The position numbers and the translations under genes are program-made. The notes below the pieces were generated by a model. The model had not been told where the DNA came from. It worked only from the letters and a program-made list of their open reading frames with translations, and made no database searches. This document shows, one piece after another, positions 37,001 to 50,211 of a stretch of 64,000 bases of DNA. Positions within the stretch are counted from its first letter, which is position 1, and the number at the start of each line of letters is the position of its first letter. This DNA comes from Penicillium oxalicum (lineage: Eukaryota; Ascomycota; Eurotiomycetes; Eurotiales; Aspergillaceae), in the NCBI RefSeq assembly GCF_001723175.1, contig NC_064650.1, positions 3,968,001 to 4,032,000 on the forward strand. Direction: 5' to 3'.

Positions 37001-39510
37001 TGCTGTGACCGACCTGTTCAAGAACTATCCGGGTCAAGATGTCACAGACAAATGGCTCGACACTGCAGATTTCCGCAAGGCACAGAGATGCCTTGACTTT
37101 GTTTTTTACAAGGGCAAGGTTGACTTCCGGGATAGTCCCAAATGTACCGTGAACAACTGGATCCTATTGTCTTTCGCCATCCTCATCTGTGCGGTGATTC
37201 TTGTCAAGTTCTTGGCTGCGCTGCAGTTGGGCTCCAAACGTCGACCAGCACCACAAGACAAATTCGTCATTTGCTTGGTGCCCGCGTATACAGAGGGCGA
37301 GGACTCCTTACGACAAGGTCTCGATTCCCTGACGGCTCTTCAATATGATAATAAGCGAAAGTTGATTTTTGTCATCTGTGATGGAATGATTGTGGGTGGT
37401 GGTAACGACCGTCCAACCCCCAAGATTGTCCTAGATATTCTTGGAGTGGACCCAAAAATCGATCCTCCGGCACTTCCATTCCTCTCAATTGGTCAAGGGA
37501 GCGAGCAGCTGAATTACGCGAAAGTATACTCTGGGCTCTACGAGTATGAGGGCAATGTGGTCCCGTATATCGTCGTTGTCAAGGTTGGCAAGGAGTCTGA
37601 GCAACGCAAGTCCAAACCTGGCAACCGTGGCAAGCGAGACTCCCAAGTCCTTCTCATGCGATTCTTGAACCGTGTCCACCATCGCGCTCCGATGTCGCCC
37701 ATGGAGCTGGAAATATTCCACCAGATTAACAATATCATTGGCGTGGACCCTGAACTCTACGAATACTGTCTTATGGTGGATGCCGATACCAGTGTCAAGG
37801 AAGACTCGTTGAATCGCCTGGTTGCTGCGTGCGCGGCTGACGCAAAGATTGCGGGCATTTGTGGCGAGACCAGTCTTCAAAATGAAGAGCGCAGTTGGTG
37901 GACAATGATCCAGGTTTATGAGTATTATATCTCCCATCATCTGGCTAAGGCTTTTGAATCGCTGTTCGGTAGCGTGACTTGTCTTCCCGGCTGGTAAGCG
38001 TCTCCTCTTCCGGTGCTCACAGTGACCCGAGCTGACTTGTGATCTAGTTTCTCCATGTATCGCCTACGAACTGCTGACAAGGGTCGCCCTCTTATCATTG
38101 CCGATAAATTGATCGAAGAATACGCCGATATCGATGTTGACACGCTGCACAAGAAGAATCTCCTCTCACTCGGAGAGGACCGTTTCCTGACAACACTGAT
38201 GACCAAACATTTCCCAACCATGCGCTACAAGTTCATTCCTGATGCATTTGCGAGTACAGCGGCTCCCGAAACGTGGAGCGTCCTCATGTCCCAGCGTCGT
38301 CGTTGGATCAATTCCACTATCCACAATCTTGTCGAGTTGGCTGCTCTTAAAGATTTGTGCGGCTTCTGCTGTTTCAGTATGCGATTTGTCGTGCTGGTGG
38401 ATCTGCTGGGAACTATCATTCTTCCTGCGACGTGTGTTTACTTGGGTTATCTCGTCTATCGAGTCGCCAGTGGCACGGGTCCTTTCCCCGTCATCTCGAT
38501 CGTTATGTTGGCGGGTGTTTACGGTCTTCAGGCGATCATCTTCATCGTCAAACGTCAATGGCAGCACATTGGATGGATGCTTATCTACCTCGTGGCCTTC
38601 CCAATCTACAGTTTTGTTCTACCTCTGTACTCTTTCTGGAGGCAAGATGACTTCACTTGGGGTAACACCCGTGTGGTTATCGGTGAGCAAGGTGACAAGA
38701 GAGTCATCGCGGTGGAAGATGAAGGCTTTGACCCTCGCAGTATTCCTCTGCAGCGGTGGGATGACTACGCATTGGCCAACAACCTCCCCGGCCGTCGTGG
38801 CGAGGTCGGGCTGAACCAGGAAAAGGCTTACTACAGTGGCCGTTATATGGATGAGCAAGCCATGGAGATGGACGACATGCATTCGCAATATTCATCGGTA
38901 AAACCTGCGTCGACTATTCTGACCGGCTTCCCGGGCCAAGGTCGCCACGCGGGCCCATACATGCCTCCTCAGTCGCCAGCTCCTTTTGCAGGCGCAAACG
39001 TGGCCGGGAATCGCAATTCGCAGATGACCAGCATGTCACGCTTGACAGACTATCCTCAAGCGAGCAGTCATTCCGCAACTGCCTCCCGCCATATGTCTGT
39101 TGGAAACTTGAGCGCATATCAGGATAATCCCGCCCTTTCATCTCGACACAGCCTTGGCTTGATGCAGAGTAGCGAGAATCTTCTCGCTGCCTCCCGCTCA
39201 CGTAGTCCACTCAGCCAGTTCCCTTCTCGTCCGGCCAGCACTGCCTTTGATTTCCGTGCTGGTAGTGGACCCGATGAGATTGCCATCACCGAGGCGATCC
39301 GCCATTGTCTGTCTGAAGTCGATCTCGACACCGTTACCAAGAAGCAAGGTACGTATCTTCGGTGATCCTCATTTGGTCTTTGGATTGACGACTAACCGAG
39401 TGTGAAATTTAGTGCGTGTTCTTGTTGAACAGCGTCTGCAGACCTCTCTTTCTGGCGAGAAACGAGCCTTTGTGGATCGTCAGATCGACCACGAGCTTGC
39501 CAACATGTAA
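34030..39510 (+). CDS. csmB: Chitin synthase with degenerate myosin-like domain, CsmB (class VI/VII naming varies)
   Basis: A 1767-aa partner of CsmA in polarised wall growth. Exons are 34030-34325, 34385-37993, 38048-39348 and 39413-39510 (sum 1768 codons with stop). The start is [14 protein letters not shown]. The N-terminal part aligns with a shortened myosin head ([23 protein letters not shown]), but no P-loop GxxxxGKT or switch II is present, so ATP binding is not expected; this is the known difference from CsmA. A cytochrome-b5-like region ([16 protein letters not shown]) precedes the catalytic core with [11 protein letters not shown] (about 1228), [10 protein letters not shown] across the second intron, EDRFLTT (about 1345) and QRRRWINST (about 1383). 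A Ser/Pro-rich stretch and a DEK-C domain (about 1690-1767) close the protein. The catalytic residues look intact. Confidence 0.96.
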
Positions 39511-39924
39511 TTTGCTCTTCTCCTCCCCCTCTCTCCCCCTGTTTTTTTCCCATTCCATTCCTTTTTGTGATCTGTGCGGATTCTTGTAATATGCATCACC
39601 CAGCGAGTACCGTTATTTCTCTATTTGTTCTCTTCCGATGGTCCAAGAAGAAAAAACATCTCGGCACGTTTGGCGTTTCTTTTGGAGTCCGATTTCCAGG
39701 GGAATTGATGTTTTTACTCCTTTTTTTTCACTGTCATCTCGTGCGTACATTTCTACAAGTCAAGACTGCGCTCGCAAGAGGTTGTCTCGAGTTAAATGTC
39801 TTGCTTAGGAAGGAGTCCTTTACTACCATCGTCTAGTCTTTAATAATTCAACTTGTCCAATTTCCCTGCAATTCTCCTCTTCTGCTAAAGATCAATGCAC
39901 ATGCAACCCACAAAGTCCCATTGG
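39511..39924. other. Convergent 3' region of csmB and the P450 gene
   Basis: The two genes end toward each other with 414 bp between stop codons. It holds their 3' UTRs and pyrimidine-rich stretches; nothing else seen. Confidence 0.7.
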
Positions 39925-41636
39925 TCATGTTGACTTTTGCGCACGCGCCAGTTTCACCATGAGCGGTTTCTTCTCCCAGAGGTTATAAGTCTCTTGGACT
40001 GGCCAGCTGCCGGCCCCCTCTTGCAAGGTCATGTCGAAGCTCCATAACATTTTGGCTGTGATCAGTCGCATCTCAGCGTAGGCGAGACTAGAGTGCGCAG
40101 CAAGTTAGTACCCGATATAGAGAAAAATCACGAAGAAAAGAAATCCAAAAAAACCAAAAAGTCCATCATCATAGAAAAGAGGGCACCTACTTTTTACCCA
40201 AGCAATTACGCGGTCCAAGGGAGAAAGGATGAAAGACGGCACGAGTGTCGTTTTCGAACCGTGGATCGCGAGGCTCCAACCATCGCTCCGGGATGAACGA
40301 GTCAGGCTCGGTGAAATGAGATTCGGCGTGGAAGGATGAATAGAATTGACCCGTGACGACGGTGTCTTCGGGGATGAATTGACCATCGACCATGGCGCCT
40401 CCCTTGGGCACCACTCTGGGGATGATATCTGCAACGGGAGGATACATTCGCAGGGTCTCCTCGAGAGCTGCATTCAGGTAGGGGAGCTGAGCCACGGCCT
40501 GGAAGGTGATTGCGTCGAAGGACTTGAATGATCCTCGCACCTCCTCGAGCAACTTTCGCTGAACTTCCGGATGGACGAGCATATAGTAGGTGAAGCCGGA
40601 GAGAAGGGTTGCCGTGGTTTCGCTACCGGCCAAGATCAAAAGTGCTGCATTGCTTTCCATCTCGCGGATGGTCATGGCGCGTTCATCGGTCGCTCGAAGG
40701 ACATAGGTCATGAAATCCGGCCGGTCTGTCTTAGTTTGTAGTCTGCGGCGGACCTTCTCAGTACTCAAGGAAAAGTGACTGGCGCGCATCTCTGCCAGTT
40801 TTCCAGGGACCAGTTTCTTCAAGAATGGGGCCAGGACGGGATATATCTTGCCCGGGCGTAGGAAGACACTTGTTTTGGTACTGATGAAGACCATTTGCAC
40901 CCATGGGTGGTACTGGCTGTCGCGTAGGCACCAGAATGGTTCTCCGAAGGCCAGATCACCGATGATATCGAACGTGGTGAAGTTGTACCAGGAGACGAGG
41001 TCGACTGTCGATTGGGGTGCACTGTCAATTTGCTCTTTCAATCGCTCCACGAGCAAATTCACGTAGGACTGGACCAGGCCCTCCTGGTCTCTGAGGGCCT
41101 TTTCGGAAAAGGCATGGGAGAGCAATCGTCGCTCTCTCGAGTGATCGGCTTCATTGGAGTTGATAATACTCGGACCGCTTGGGCCGGAGATATAAGTTCC
41201 GGGATCTTTCAGGAACGATCCTTGGCCGGCCTTGCGGTGTCCGTAAATGTCCTTCCATGCCTGGGGGCTGCGATACACGAGCGTGGTCGGGCTCACCCGC
41301 ACCACGTCTCCATATTCATCGTGAAGCTCCTTCATCTTGTAATGATGCTGGCCAGTCATGAGCCAGTAAAAGTTGGGGACGTGGCTGCATGCGGCTAGTT
41401 TTGGTCCGGGGAACTTTGCCAGAGGGCTAAAGAAGAGGTTGTACACGACATTGACGACCCCGTAGATGAGAACCTATGTGCAGGATTGGCATGCAATTAG
41501 CATTCGACCGAGATAAACACGTTAAAGGGGACCAGGAACAACGTCTTACCGTCGAGATGGCAGCACCGAGCACCACGCGGACGTTGGTAGCAAAGTTCAA
41601 TGGCAATACCTCCTGCAAGATTTCTTTGACCGCCAT
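39925..41636 (-). CDS. Microsomal cytochrome P450 monooxygenase
   Basis: A 510-aa haem-thiolate enzyme from exons 41550-41636, 40191-41473 and 39925-40087 (511 codons with stop). The ATG at 41636 gives MAVKEILQEVLPLNF, followed by a hydrophobic anchor (VRVVLGAAISTVLIYGVVNVVY) and the proline hinge LAKFPGPKLA. Also present are the I-helix AGSETTA, K-helix ExxR in EETLRMYPP (about residue 366), PERW, and the haem-binding loop FSLGPRNCLGK (Cys near 451). The last intron falls directly after this loop and the terminal exon continues NLAYAEMR. Overall likeness is to fungal CYP65-like P450s, often found in secondary metabolism, but the substrate cannot be deduced. No polyketide or peptide synthetase is nearby; the next gene is a GH2 hydrolase. 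Confidence 0.95.
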
Positions 41637-43587
41637 GACAAATGACACCTTTTGTCTCTGTTGACCTGAGAAGAAATAATCGTATCAACACTGTCCAGCC
41701 GAGCCGAGCGACTCGGAGATTTATACTGAGCTTCTTCTTGATGAGCTGCAGCACAGAAGTGTACACAAATGACGCGACCAGTGCATAAATCGTTATGCCC
41801 CGTATTAGACAGCGAGGATTGTGTGACTCTTACAGACGGGCCTGGTCGAGTCGACCAGGAGAGAAGCTAAAGCATCAACCGGCCGTGGCCAAGGCGGATG
41901 CTCGCTGTGCTTGCCCACATGGCTGCTCTGGAGTGGCTCGACTACCTGTCCGAAAGGCATGAGAACTGGGCCGGCATCACGGCAGAGGCTTGTATGTAAC
42001 GTCCATCTGCATTCCACAGGCATATGGTCTCCGCAGTCTCGATCATTGACGATCCAGTGAGCCCGATTCTCAAATGGGGACAACAGGCAGGCGAGCGCAG
42101 CTCCACCAATCTGCCCCCTCCTCGTGATGCGTTACACCGATGCATCTCGAGTGCGCCACGGGACGCACCGCCGAATTTTCCACCTTATGGGAGGTGGGGA
42201 GGGGGAACTTGAGGTTGAGAAGAAAAAAAGTGCTTAGTGACTTGTTCCCTCAACCGTCAAAACCCTCACCCCGCGAGTATCAAAGGGTTGCAGATGGTAC
42301 GATTCACAGAGGTGTGAGGCCTTTCCACCGTCTCTCGCAAACACAAACACAAACCAATCCCTACTATGCTGCGGTTCAGAGTAGTATGCTATACATACGG
42401 AAACGTAACCGCCCACCAAGGATGCACGCCATGTTTTTCACGAGGAGTCAAGCGCTCTGACTCGTGTGACGATCCGTGGTGAAATGCAGTCTTTGAAACC
42501 TCATGTCACCCAGCAAGGTGGGCCCCTTCTTGGAAAGGCGGGACGGGGGGACGCCCTTGCCGATCATGCTGATCACTGGAGAAACAAGGGCTCGGAGGTT
42601 CACGAGCTGTAGTTGTGCTTGGGATTTCTGCATTACCGACCAGGATATGAAGATGATCGAGGAGGAAGTTATGCCGACTTGAACTTAGCGCAATGCATCT
42701 CAAGTCTAGCATGAAGGGTGCCGAGTTAGCCATGAAACATCATCCTGCAGAAGTGTGTACTTAGGCAGCCGCTGCAGCTGATGCATGATGCATGATGCAG
42801 AATCTGGACAAATGTACGTACCTACTCGAGGTTATTCAGGCTGGAATTCTCTGATGTCATGGATAAGTATCGTGATAGGCAAGATTAAGAATTCTTCAGA
42901 AAGAATTACTTTGAGAATCGATCCATCATAGAGATTCCGACTGTCTTGACTCACCCTCGAGCCACGTCTGATGCAGACACAGGTGGGCCCGTTGCGATAG
43001 ACACGGCGTTGGAACACAGTTTGAGGACTTAGTATTAAGAGAGGGTGTGTTCAATAGAGAGCCAATAATGACCGGAACCGAATGGAGAGTTTGGGGTCGA
43101 GATCGTGCACGATATGCACGAAGAAGGTACAACCGGACTGCTTGCCGTCTGCGGCGGAGTGTTAGTAACTACAGTACAAGATTCTCTTTCAGTCTCCCGG
43201 CACCGGACGACTGAGTGGAAGGCTTCGTATACTATGAGTCGATTAAGGGTGATGATATGAATGAAGAATGGTTTCTGCCGCCTTTCTGGCTCTTCAGAGC
43301 CAAAGGATTGTGCCGTGAGGGACACTTTTACCGTTTCTATGGCGTCGTTTCACCCTGCAGCCAGAGGAATCTCTCACGCTGTCTTCTGTCTTGTTAATTA
43401 AAAAGTGGAGCCTCGGAGATGCCTTCGGCTAATGTCAGATATGGATCTAGTGGAAAGCTGACTTGGATTGATATGCATGACCGTTTTTCTTCATGCTGAA
43501 TAATTTTGAATAGACGCTGCGTTGCATTAGTCGCTCTGCTCTTCTCGAATCCATAACTCGGGCTATTGTCACCTCCCCACAGGACGA
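41637..43587. other. Intergenic: P450 promoter side and GH2 3' side
   Basis: No gene recognised. Three tandem TGATGCA heptamers occur at 42779-42799. Short open frames here lack motifs. Confidence 0.6.
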
Positions 43588-45764
43588 TCAAGCCCGACCA
43601 GGCAAATGAAGAGCATGCAAAATCTTTCCAACACGCCTCGGAGTCTGAGTCCCTTGACGCCGGTAGTAGAGATCTTGAGCGGCATCCAGAACGGCCTTGA
43701 CTCTGGCCACCGGGACTTTAGCTTGACGATCATAGGTGAGCAGACCATTGACTTCCTGCTCAATGTCATATCTAGCGAGCCGGTCATCTAGTCAGTCGTT
43801 TCCATCGGTAAGATTCCGCTCCACCCTCTCCCCTTTTCCATCTCGGGCGTCGGAGAAAAGAATGAAACTTACAACTGCGTGTAGACCAAACCACAGGTAT
43901 GCCCGCCCTTGACAACCGCCATGACCAGATTCTCAAAGCGCCATAAGAAATCATCCACGTCGGTGGCCGTGGTATACCCCCAGTCACGCTCGCGGGTCTC
44001 GCTGTGCTTGGCGGGTGCAATGTTGACACCACCAAACTCCGTACAGAGAACCGGTGCCCCGGCTTGATGCTGGGCGCCAACGTCGACAAGTGTGTGGCCG
44101 GGAAATTCGGAGAAGATGGGTCTGACGAACATTTCGCGCCCGGCCTTGGGACCGAGAATCCCACCTTCCATTTTAGAACACATCTGGGCTAGCTCTGGAG
44201 CGTCCGCATAGTCATGATAGGTCGTCAGATCGGTGAGTACGTGTTCCCAGCCGCAGTTGTCATTGATGGGACGGCTCGGGTCGAGGGTCCTGAGGAGGTT
44301 GAGACCGAGGTCAGCAAGACGATCTGGATGCCATCTGGAAGGGTGGAGTGACTTTTACTTGGTCATGTAATAAAGCGAGCGGATGTGGTTCCGCTGCTCG
44401 ATATTGTCCTTCAACGAGGTGTAGGCCCAGCTCTCATTGTTAGGTGTCCACGTAATCACACAAGGGTGGTTGATATCCCTTTTCACGGCTTCAGTCCATT
44501 CTGCATTCATGCGTGCGGTATAGTCACTTCCAAATTCGTAGGCATTGGCCATCTCGCCCCAGACCAGATAGCCGAGTCGATCTGCCCAGTAAAGAAATCG
44601 AGGATCTTCCACTTTCTGGTGCTTCCGGCAGCCGTTGAAGCCAAGTTTCTTTGCCATCTCGATGTCTGCTCTGAGAGCCTCCGATGACGGTGGCGTCATT
44701 CCTGTCTCGGGCCAATAACCCTGGTCTAGAGTCAACGCCTGGAAGAGAGGCCTGCCGTTTAATCGGAACGTGCCATCGCCCGATTGCCACGACAAGCTGC
44801 GCATGCCCACCGTGGTATAAACCTCATCCACAAGACTTCCAGAGCCATCGTGGAGCCGCATTGCAATATCATACAACGCAGGGTGCTCAGGAGCCCAAAG
44901 AGCTACTCCTTTGTGCCAGGCCTCCTCGTCATTGTATCGCATGGTCTGTTTGAGCTCGGAATCGTCCGGTACTCTCACGTCCAGATCAAGAGCGACCAAA
45001 TCTCTTTCTCGAGGAAATTCAGCCTCCTTTGTGCCGACAGTCACTCCGTTCAAGATGGCTTCAATCTGCACGGAACAAGGAGTCTGAGGGGATCTGCCAG
45101 TCACGGCAATTCGCGCGTGCAGCTGACCATGCTCAATGTCATCCGAGCGTAGAACGGTTCCACCGCTACCACAGCACAATCGCATTGGGGGGACGCTTTC
45201 AATCCAGACGGATTGCCAGATGCCACCCGTCGGCGTGTAGAAGATACTCTCCGACACCGGCTTCCAGTATTGCTTCCCACGAGGCTGAGCCAGATCATAC
45301 GGCGAATCTCTCACTCGAACAGTCAGCCGGGCCGACTTGGAGTCTGCGCGGAAAGAATCCGTCACGTCCAGGTCAAAAGGGACGTGGCCACCACGGTGTT
45401 CCCCGATAAAATGGCCATTCACCCAGACAGAACACTCGTAGTCCACTGCGCCAAAGCGTAAGAGAAGCCGATTTCCTTGATCTTTTTCGCGCTCTGTCCG
45501 AATATCGTCGAGACGTCGCTCATACCACATGAGCTCATGCGCCTCCAGCAACCCAATTCCTGAGGCCGGGGTCTGAAACGCATAGGGGACGTTGATTTCG
45601 CGCTTACACTGCTTGTCTGCAGTGTTGCAAGGAATGCCCTGGCTGTGCCATTTCAGGGCCAGGCCGATGTTGTCATCGTCAAAGGTAAAGCTCCATGTTC
45701 CGTCAAGAGAGACCCAGTTGAGGGTCTTGCGTTGAAAGTCTGGCCGGGGGTACGAGGTGGCCAT
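43588..45764 (-). CDS. Glycoside hydrolase family 2 (beta-glucuronidase/beta-galactosidase type)
   Basis: A 668-aa retaining glycosidase from exons 44359-45764, 43873-44289 and 43588-43771 (669 codons with stop). Domain order: sugar-binding jelly roll (about 10-195; SLDGTWSFTFD, ASVWVNG-type core seen as CSVWVNGHFIGEH), Ig-like domain (about 200-310) and TIM barrel (about 320-620). The acid/base Glu is in TPNNESWAY (about 445) and the nucleophile Glu in CTEFGG (about 550). RGKQYWKP...FYTPTGGIWQSVW is a strong GH2 signature. There is no signal peptide, so it is probably cytosolic, perhaps acting on imported or endogenous glycoconjugates. The last acceptor is taken at 43772 (CTAG before ATATGAC), giving YTQLYDIEQEVNGLL; the nearer TAG would cause a stop. 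Substrate (glucuronide or galactoside) is not decided. Confidence 0.93.
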
Positions 45765-46870
45765 ATTGGTGTTTCACTTGGGCAGATCCAAGTCCGCTCG
45801 GTGGTTGGGCAGAGTCATGATAGGACCGTAGTGTTTCACCTTCGCTTCACCCGAGTGCTGCCACCCCGCGCGAGTTTGGATGACGAGGAATGAGAGAAGC
45901 GGGGATGCGGTCAAGTTGCAGACCCCCTCACGCATGGCTACGTCAGCCGAGAGCCACCGATCTCATTGGTTTCCAACTGTAAAAGTGGCAGGAGCTGACA
46001 ATGTGTAGATGTTCTTGTCTCTCGAGCTTGTCACGAGGGGATGTTTACAGTCATCTAAACAGAGAGTGGAGAGCGTGGAGAACACGAGAGTGGGAGGGCA
46101 CTTTACAAGACTACAAAGTCAAGGAACCTCTTGATGAAAAAGAATGCGGTTGTTGTCTCCCAGGTCGATCTGATTGACAAGGATATCAAAAGAGAAAGGA
46201 CAAAAAAAACTAAAGATGAAACAAGAAACCCGACACAGATTGTAGACAGAAGAACACCGGGTCAAGAGACTCCGACGAGGACCACAGAGGCTCAGCGTCG
46301 ACGGAGGGAAGGGGTATCATCATCTTGACGCCGGGTTCGCAAAGAACTCTGTCACCTGGGTGTCCCCAGAAGCCTTCTCGTGGGCGGCGCAGACCAACAA
46401 AATCGATATGGAAGACGACCGAGGAGAGAAACGGGACCCAAAGATCATGACAAAACGAGAAAGGAGTAAGAGGATTTGGGGAGGATCGCAAAAAAAAGGG
46501 GGGATGCTCTCATCTTCCGAACAGAAGGAGAACGAGAACGGAGACTCGAAGAGAGACTCGAAAGCATGAAGACAAACAACAACAACGACGGAATCTGCTC
46601 TATCTCGCGCAGAAATCCTTGGATATCTCTTGTTTTCTTTTCTTGACGCCATCATTGCCTGCGTTTCCTGGTATCAATGAGCTCAAAACAAAAAAAACTA
46701 AACGGGAGGGGGAAAAAGATGAAAGAGGAAAAGAAAACGACGCGGACGTAATCGACAAGATGAGAAAGACATAGATGAAAAAAGCAGAGACAGATCAAAC
46801 CGAGAGACACGCTGGAAACAAATCAATCAACCAAAAGGGTATACTGCTGCTGTGAATTGATATTTTGGGG
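45765..46870. other. Intergenic: GH2 promoter side and 3' UTR of the KH-protein gene
   Basis: Both neighbours are on the minus strand. The part at 46.1-46.8 kb is purine-rich on the plus strand with several short A runs, consistent with a pyrimidine-rich 3' UTR. No gene is called. Confidence 0.6.
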
Positions 46871-49800
46871 TTAACGCGGTGGCCCGATTGGGGCCGGGTA
46901 TCCAGAAGTAGAATTCGAGGTGCTAGGGCGACCGCTGTCAAAAGAAGCGCGCGGATCGTGCTTGGGAGTGATGTCCCCGGGCGCGGTACCGAATGGAAAC
47001 TTGGCGTCGAAGCGAGTGGGCCAGCCATTGGTGCTGTTGCTGCTCTTGTGACTGTGCGAGCTGCCGAGGACGGGGACATCATCCTCGGTCAAGTTGACGC
47101 CGGAATCATTCCAAGGGTTACGATAACCGCTGTCGCGGGACTCCATTGAGACCAGCGACGCCTTGGAGGCATTGCTGGAGGCGTGTTTGAAGAACGATCC
47201 CGGCGACGCGGAATGATTCTTGCGGCCGATGAAAGATGAGAAGGAAGAGATACTGCCCGGCTTGCGTAGGCGTTCGAAAATCGAACCGCGCTCGCTGGTC
47301 TCATCGACAAAGCTGGGACGAGTGGGCGAGTCTGTCACAAGCGGAGCGGGAGCATGTTGCAACAACTTCGAGTCGAAGAATGGGAGGGATTCTTCGAAAG
47401 AGTCGGACTTGGGGCGGGGGATCGCCCCCTTGACCGTGTTGGCGTCAAGGCCATGGGCAACGAGGCGGGAGATCAGAAAATCGATGGCGTCTTTGAGACC
47501 ACCGGCGTTGTTCCGCGTGTAACCGAGCACGACCCGATCTTCTGGAGCGGGATCGGGGGAGGAAGAGGGGCCATCCTCCTTGGTGGGAAGATCGGCGGGG
47601 GTGTCGGCATTGATGTCGACTTCATACTGCTCCTTAAGTTTGGTGCGCACATCCGCGACAAACTCGGGGGACTGGAAATAGTCCCGGAGTTCCGACGAAC
47701 TCTGGAAATGCAGTTCGTGACTTTCAGGCACCATACCTAACAAAGCATCAACGGCCTGAGGGACCTGGTACTCTGGGCCAGAGATCGTGACAACGTCGCT
47801 GGCCAGCTCCGTACTGGGGAATTCAATCTTGCAATTCCACTTCTTCTCCAGCTCGTCGATCTCCGTGATGCGAGCCAAGAGTTCACGGTGGTAGAGACGG
47901 TTGATGACGACTCGCTCCGAGACGTACTCCGCATCGACTTTCTCCACCATATCCATAATCTCTTGCTTGACCAGGTCCAGGCTTTGGGCGTTGCGCGCCG
48001 GCGTTCGACAGATGACATTATCCACCTTGATATCGTCATCTTCCTTGCCCATGCCACCCCGATCCATCGCGTTGGAGAACTTGACAAAGACTGAGTATTT
48101 CTTCATGATCCGCTGGATGTGCTGTCCACCGATACCGATGATCCGCTTGTGGTATTGATCCGGAACATGAAACGAGATCGACGCCGGCATCTCCTGCTCC
48201 ACCAGATCAAGGCCATTCTTGGTGGACTCGTATTGATTGCCGCAGACGTCGATGTAGAAGTTGTACTCGTTGAAGCCGTCAAAGATGATCTGCACGTTGC
48301 CTATATGATCGTCAACGGTGATGATCGACACGATAGACCTCGACGGATGGACTCACTTTGACCCATGATCTTATTGATCTTGCCATTCTTCTTGCCACTG
48401 ACAAACTCCTTGTGCTCGTTTGCAAGCTCAATCTTCACTCGCATCTGATACTGACTGCGTGTGACAAATGGGATTTGGTTCACCACGGTCATGGCGGCCT
48501 TGACCGCATCATCGGATCCATTGATGGTGAAGGTCAAGTTGTCGAAGCTGACCTCGGCCTCTGAGTTGGTGCATATGTCCGATAGCATTGAGCGAATATC
48601 CGCCGCCGCGGGAGTGCGAGTGCCCCCTTGTGCCGGATCAGGCATGAGGATCCACCAAGAGGCGCTGTAGAATTGACCAGCCTGGAGAAAAATAGTTAGT
48701 AAGGGGAAGGGGGTTAAAGCGAATCTCGCGTGTTCCAGACGTCTGCGTACCAGGGCCATAATCTCCCGCACAGTGCGCTCCACGTGCAATACCTCGGTGC
48801 CTTGAATGCGGACGAGGCCACGCTGACTGCCCAGCTGCGGGAACAGGACATACGAGCCGTTCATTTCCATCACTTTGCGGACCTTGTCCAGGCGATCGAG
48901 CAGAATGTTGTCAATCTTGTTTGAGTTGACAACAACATCCTTGACATAGATCTTCACCCCCAAGACCAACTCCCGCAATTTCTGCTTCGCACGAGCAATC
49001 TGCTCCGGGTTGTCTCCCGTGATGTAGACCTCGTCTTCACTTCGGCGACTTGCGCCTGGAGGGGTATAGCCGAAGATTCTGGGAAACGGTGGGGGGGAAT
49101 AGATCGCGGTACCGGTGGCGGCTTCGATCAGCTTGATGTTCTTGCGAGTTCGCCCACAGACCAGAGTGTGCATGGTCAGCTCCAACTTGATGGCGTCCAC
49201 ATGGCGTTTCAGCTGCATGCTTGCGTTAGCGGATTGCTCCCCCCTGCCAACTGGCTTGCGCAGATTGTGACCCACAATTTGATCAATCATGATGAGAATT
49301 CGCGTCTTGGCATGCTCGGAGCTCTCCATGTCACCGTAAATGGCCACTCGGAAGCGCTGTTCCAGGCCATTGTCTGACGCATAGCCGTAGGAAGAGACCA
49401 CCGCACTATCTGCATCATGAAGTCGGGGGGTGAGCAGGAAAATATCGGTCCCAGTGTAGGCGGCCAGAGTGTCCATGTGCTCTAGCACACTTGCGCGGAT
49501 CCCCTTGGGTGAGCCGTCCACAATCAAGTGCATATCCACATCAACAGTTGCACATCGCTAGGAGGAGAGGCCATTGTCAGCAAAGCGTCGAATCAGATCT
49601 GCGCCTGCCGTGATGGTAGAGAGCAAAAGCCTTCATCCGGGCGGAATGCGCGGCAAGTGAAGGAGACCAAAAATTTTTTTCTATCAACCTACCAGCATGA
49701 TCGGTGTCTCATTCAAGATCTTGGCCCGCATCTTTCGTACCGTCTCACCATCACCGGTCACGCAGACGTTGGTGACCATGCCGTTGGGACGCCGCTGCAG

Positions 49801-50211
49801 TGAGGGTACCGCCTTGGGTTCAGAGGAAGTGACGGTGGCTTCGATTCGTCCTCCACTGGTTTCTGTGATCTGCCGGCATAACCTCCGCAAGCCCTCGACG
49901 TTGCTTGTGTGGACAGGCAGCTGATGAATGGGTGTCCCTTCAGGACTGCCGTCGGGAAAAGTCCACCGCTGCAGGGCATTTGGACTCGCATGGAGGACGT
50001 CCTCGACGTCGGGACCAGCCAGGGTGTAAGAGAAGGGGACATTGAAGGACAGGTTGACGGTGGGATCGATGCTTGTGGGCGGCGTCATGGGCGGCGCACC
50101 GTGTGGTCGACGAAAGGTCATGTCGGAGTGAGGTCTGGACATCCCAAAAGTCGGCGTCATTCGTTCCCAACCATGACGGGCCTGGCCCGTAAAGTTGGAA
50201 ATCTTGTGCAT
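46871..50211 (-). CDS. Multi-KH-domain RNA-binding protein (vigilin/Bicaudal-C-like)
   Basis: A 1026-aa protein from exons 49693-50211, 48751-49557, 48357-48681 and 46871-48300 (1027 codons with stop). Several KH units can be seen: VDVDMHLIVDGSPKGIRASV (about 180), LTMHTLVCGRTRKNIKLIEA (about 305), a further copy around 355-420, and the best one PDQYHKRIIGIGGQHIQRIM with the GxxG loop GIGG (about 600). Another follows at about 665-730 (EFPSTELASDVVTISGPEYQ). The C-terminal 260 residues are Ser/Pro-rich and disordered. KH proteins of this type bind mRNA and act in localisation, translation or stability; no specific target can be named. The third intron (48682-48750) has GTACGC...CTAAC...CCAG but is 69 bp with no stop in frame, so its retention would add 23 residues. 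A 13-G run (50266-50278) lies in the 5' leader. Confidence 0.88.

Noticed and set aside
36435..37037. 200-codon open frame on the minus strand opposite csmB
   Set aside because: Antisense shadow of csmB exon 2.
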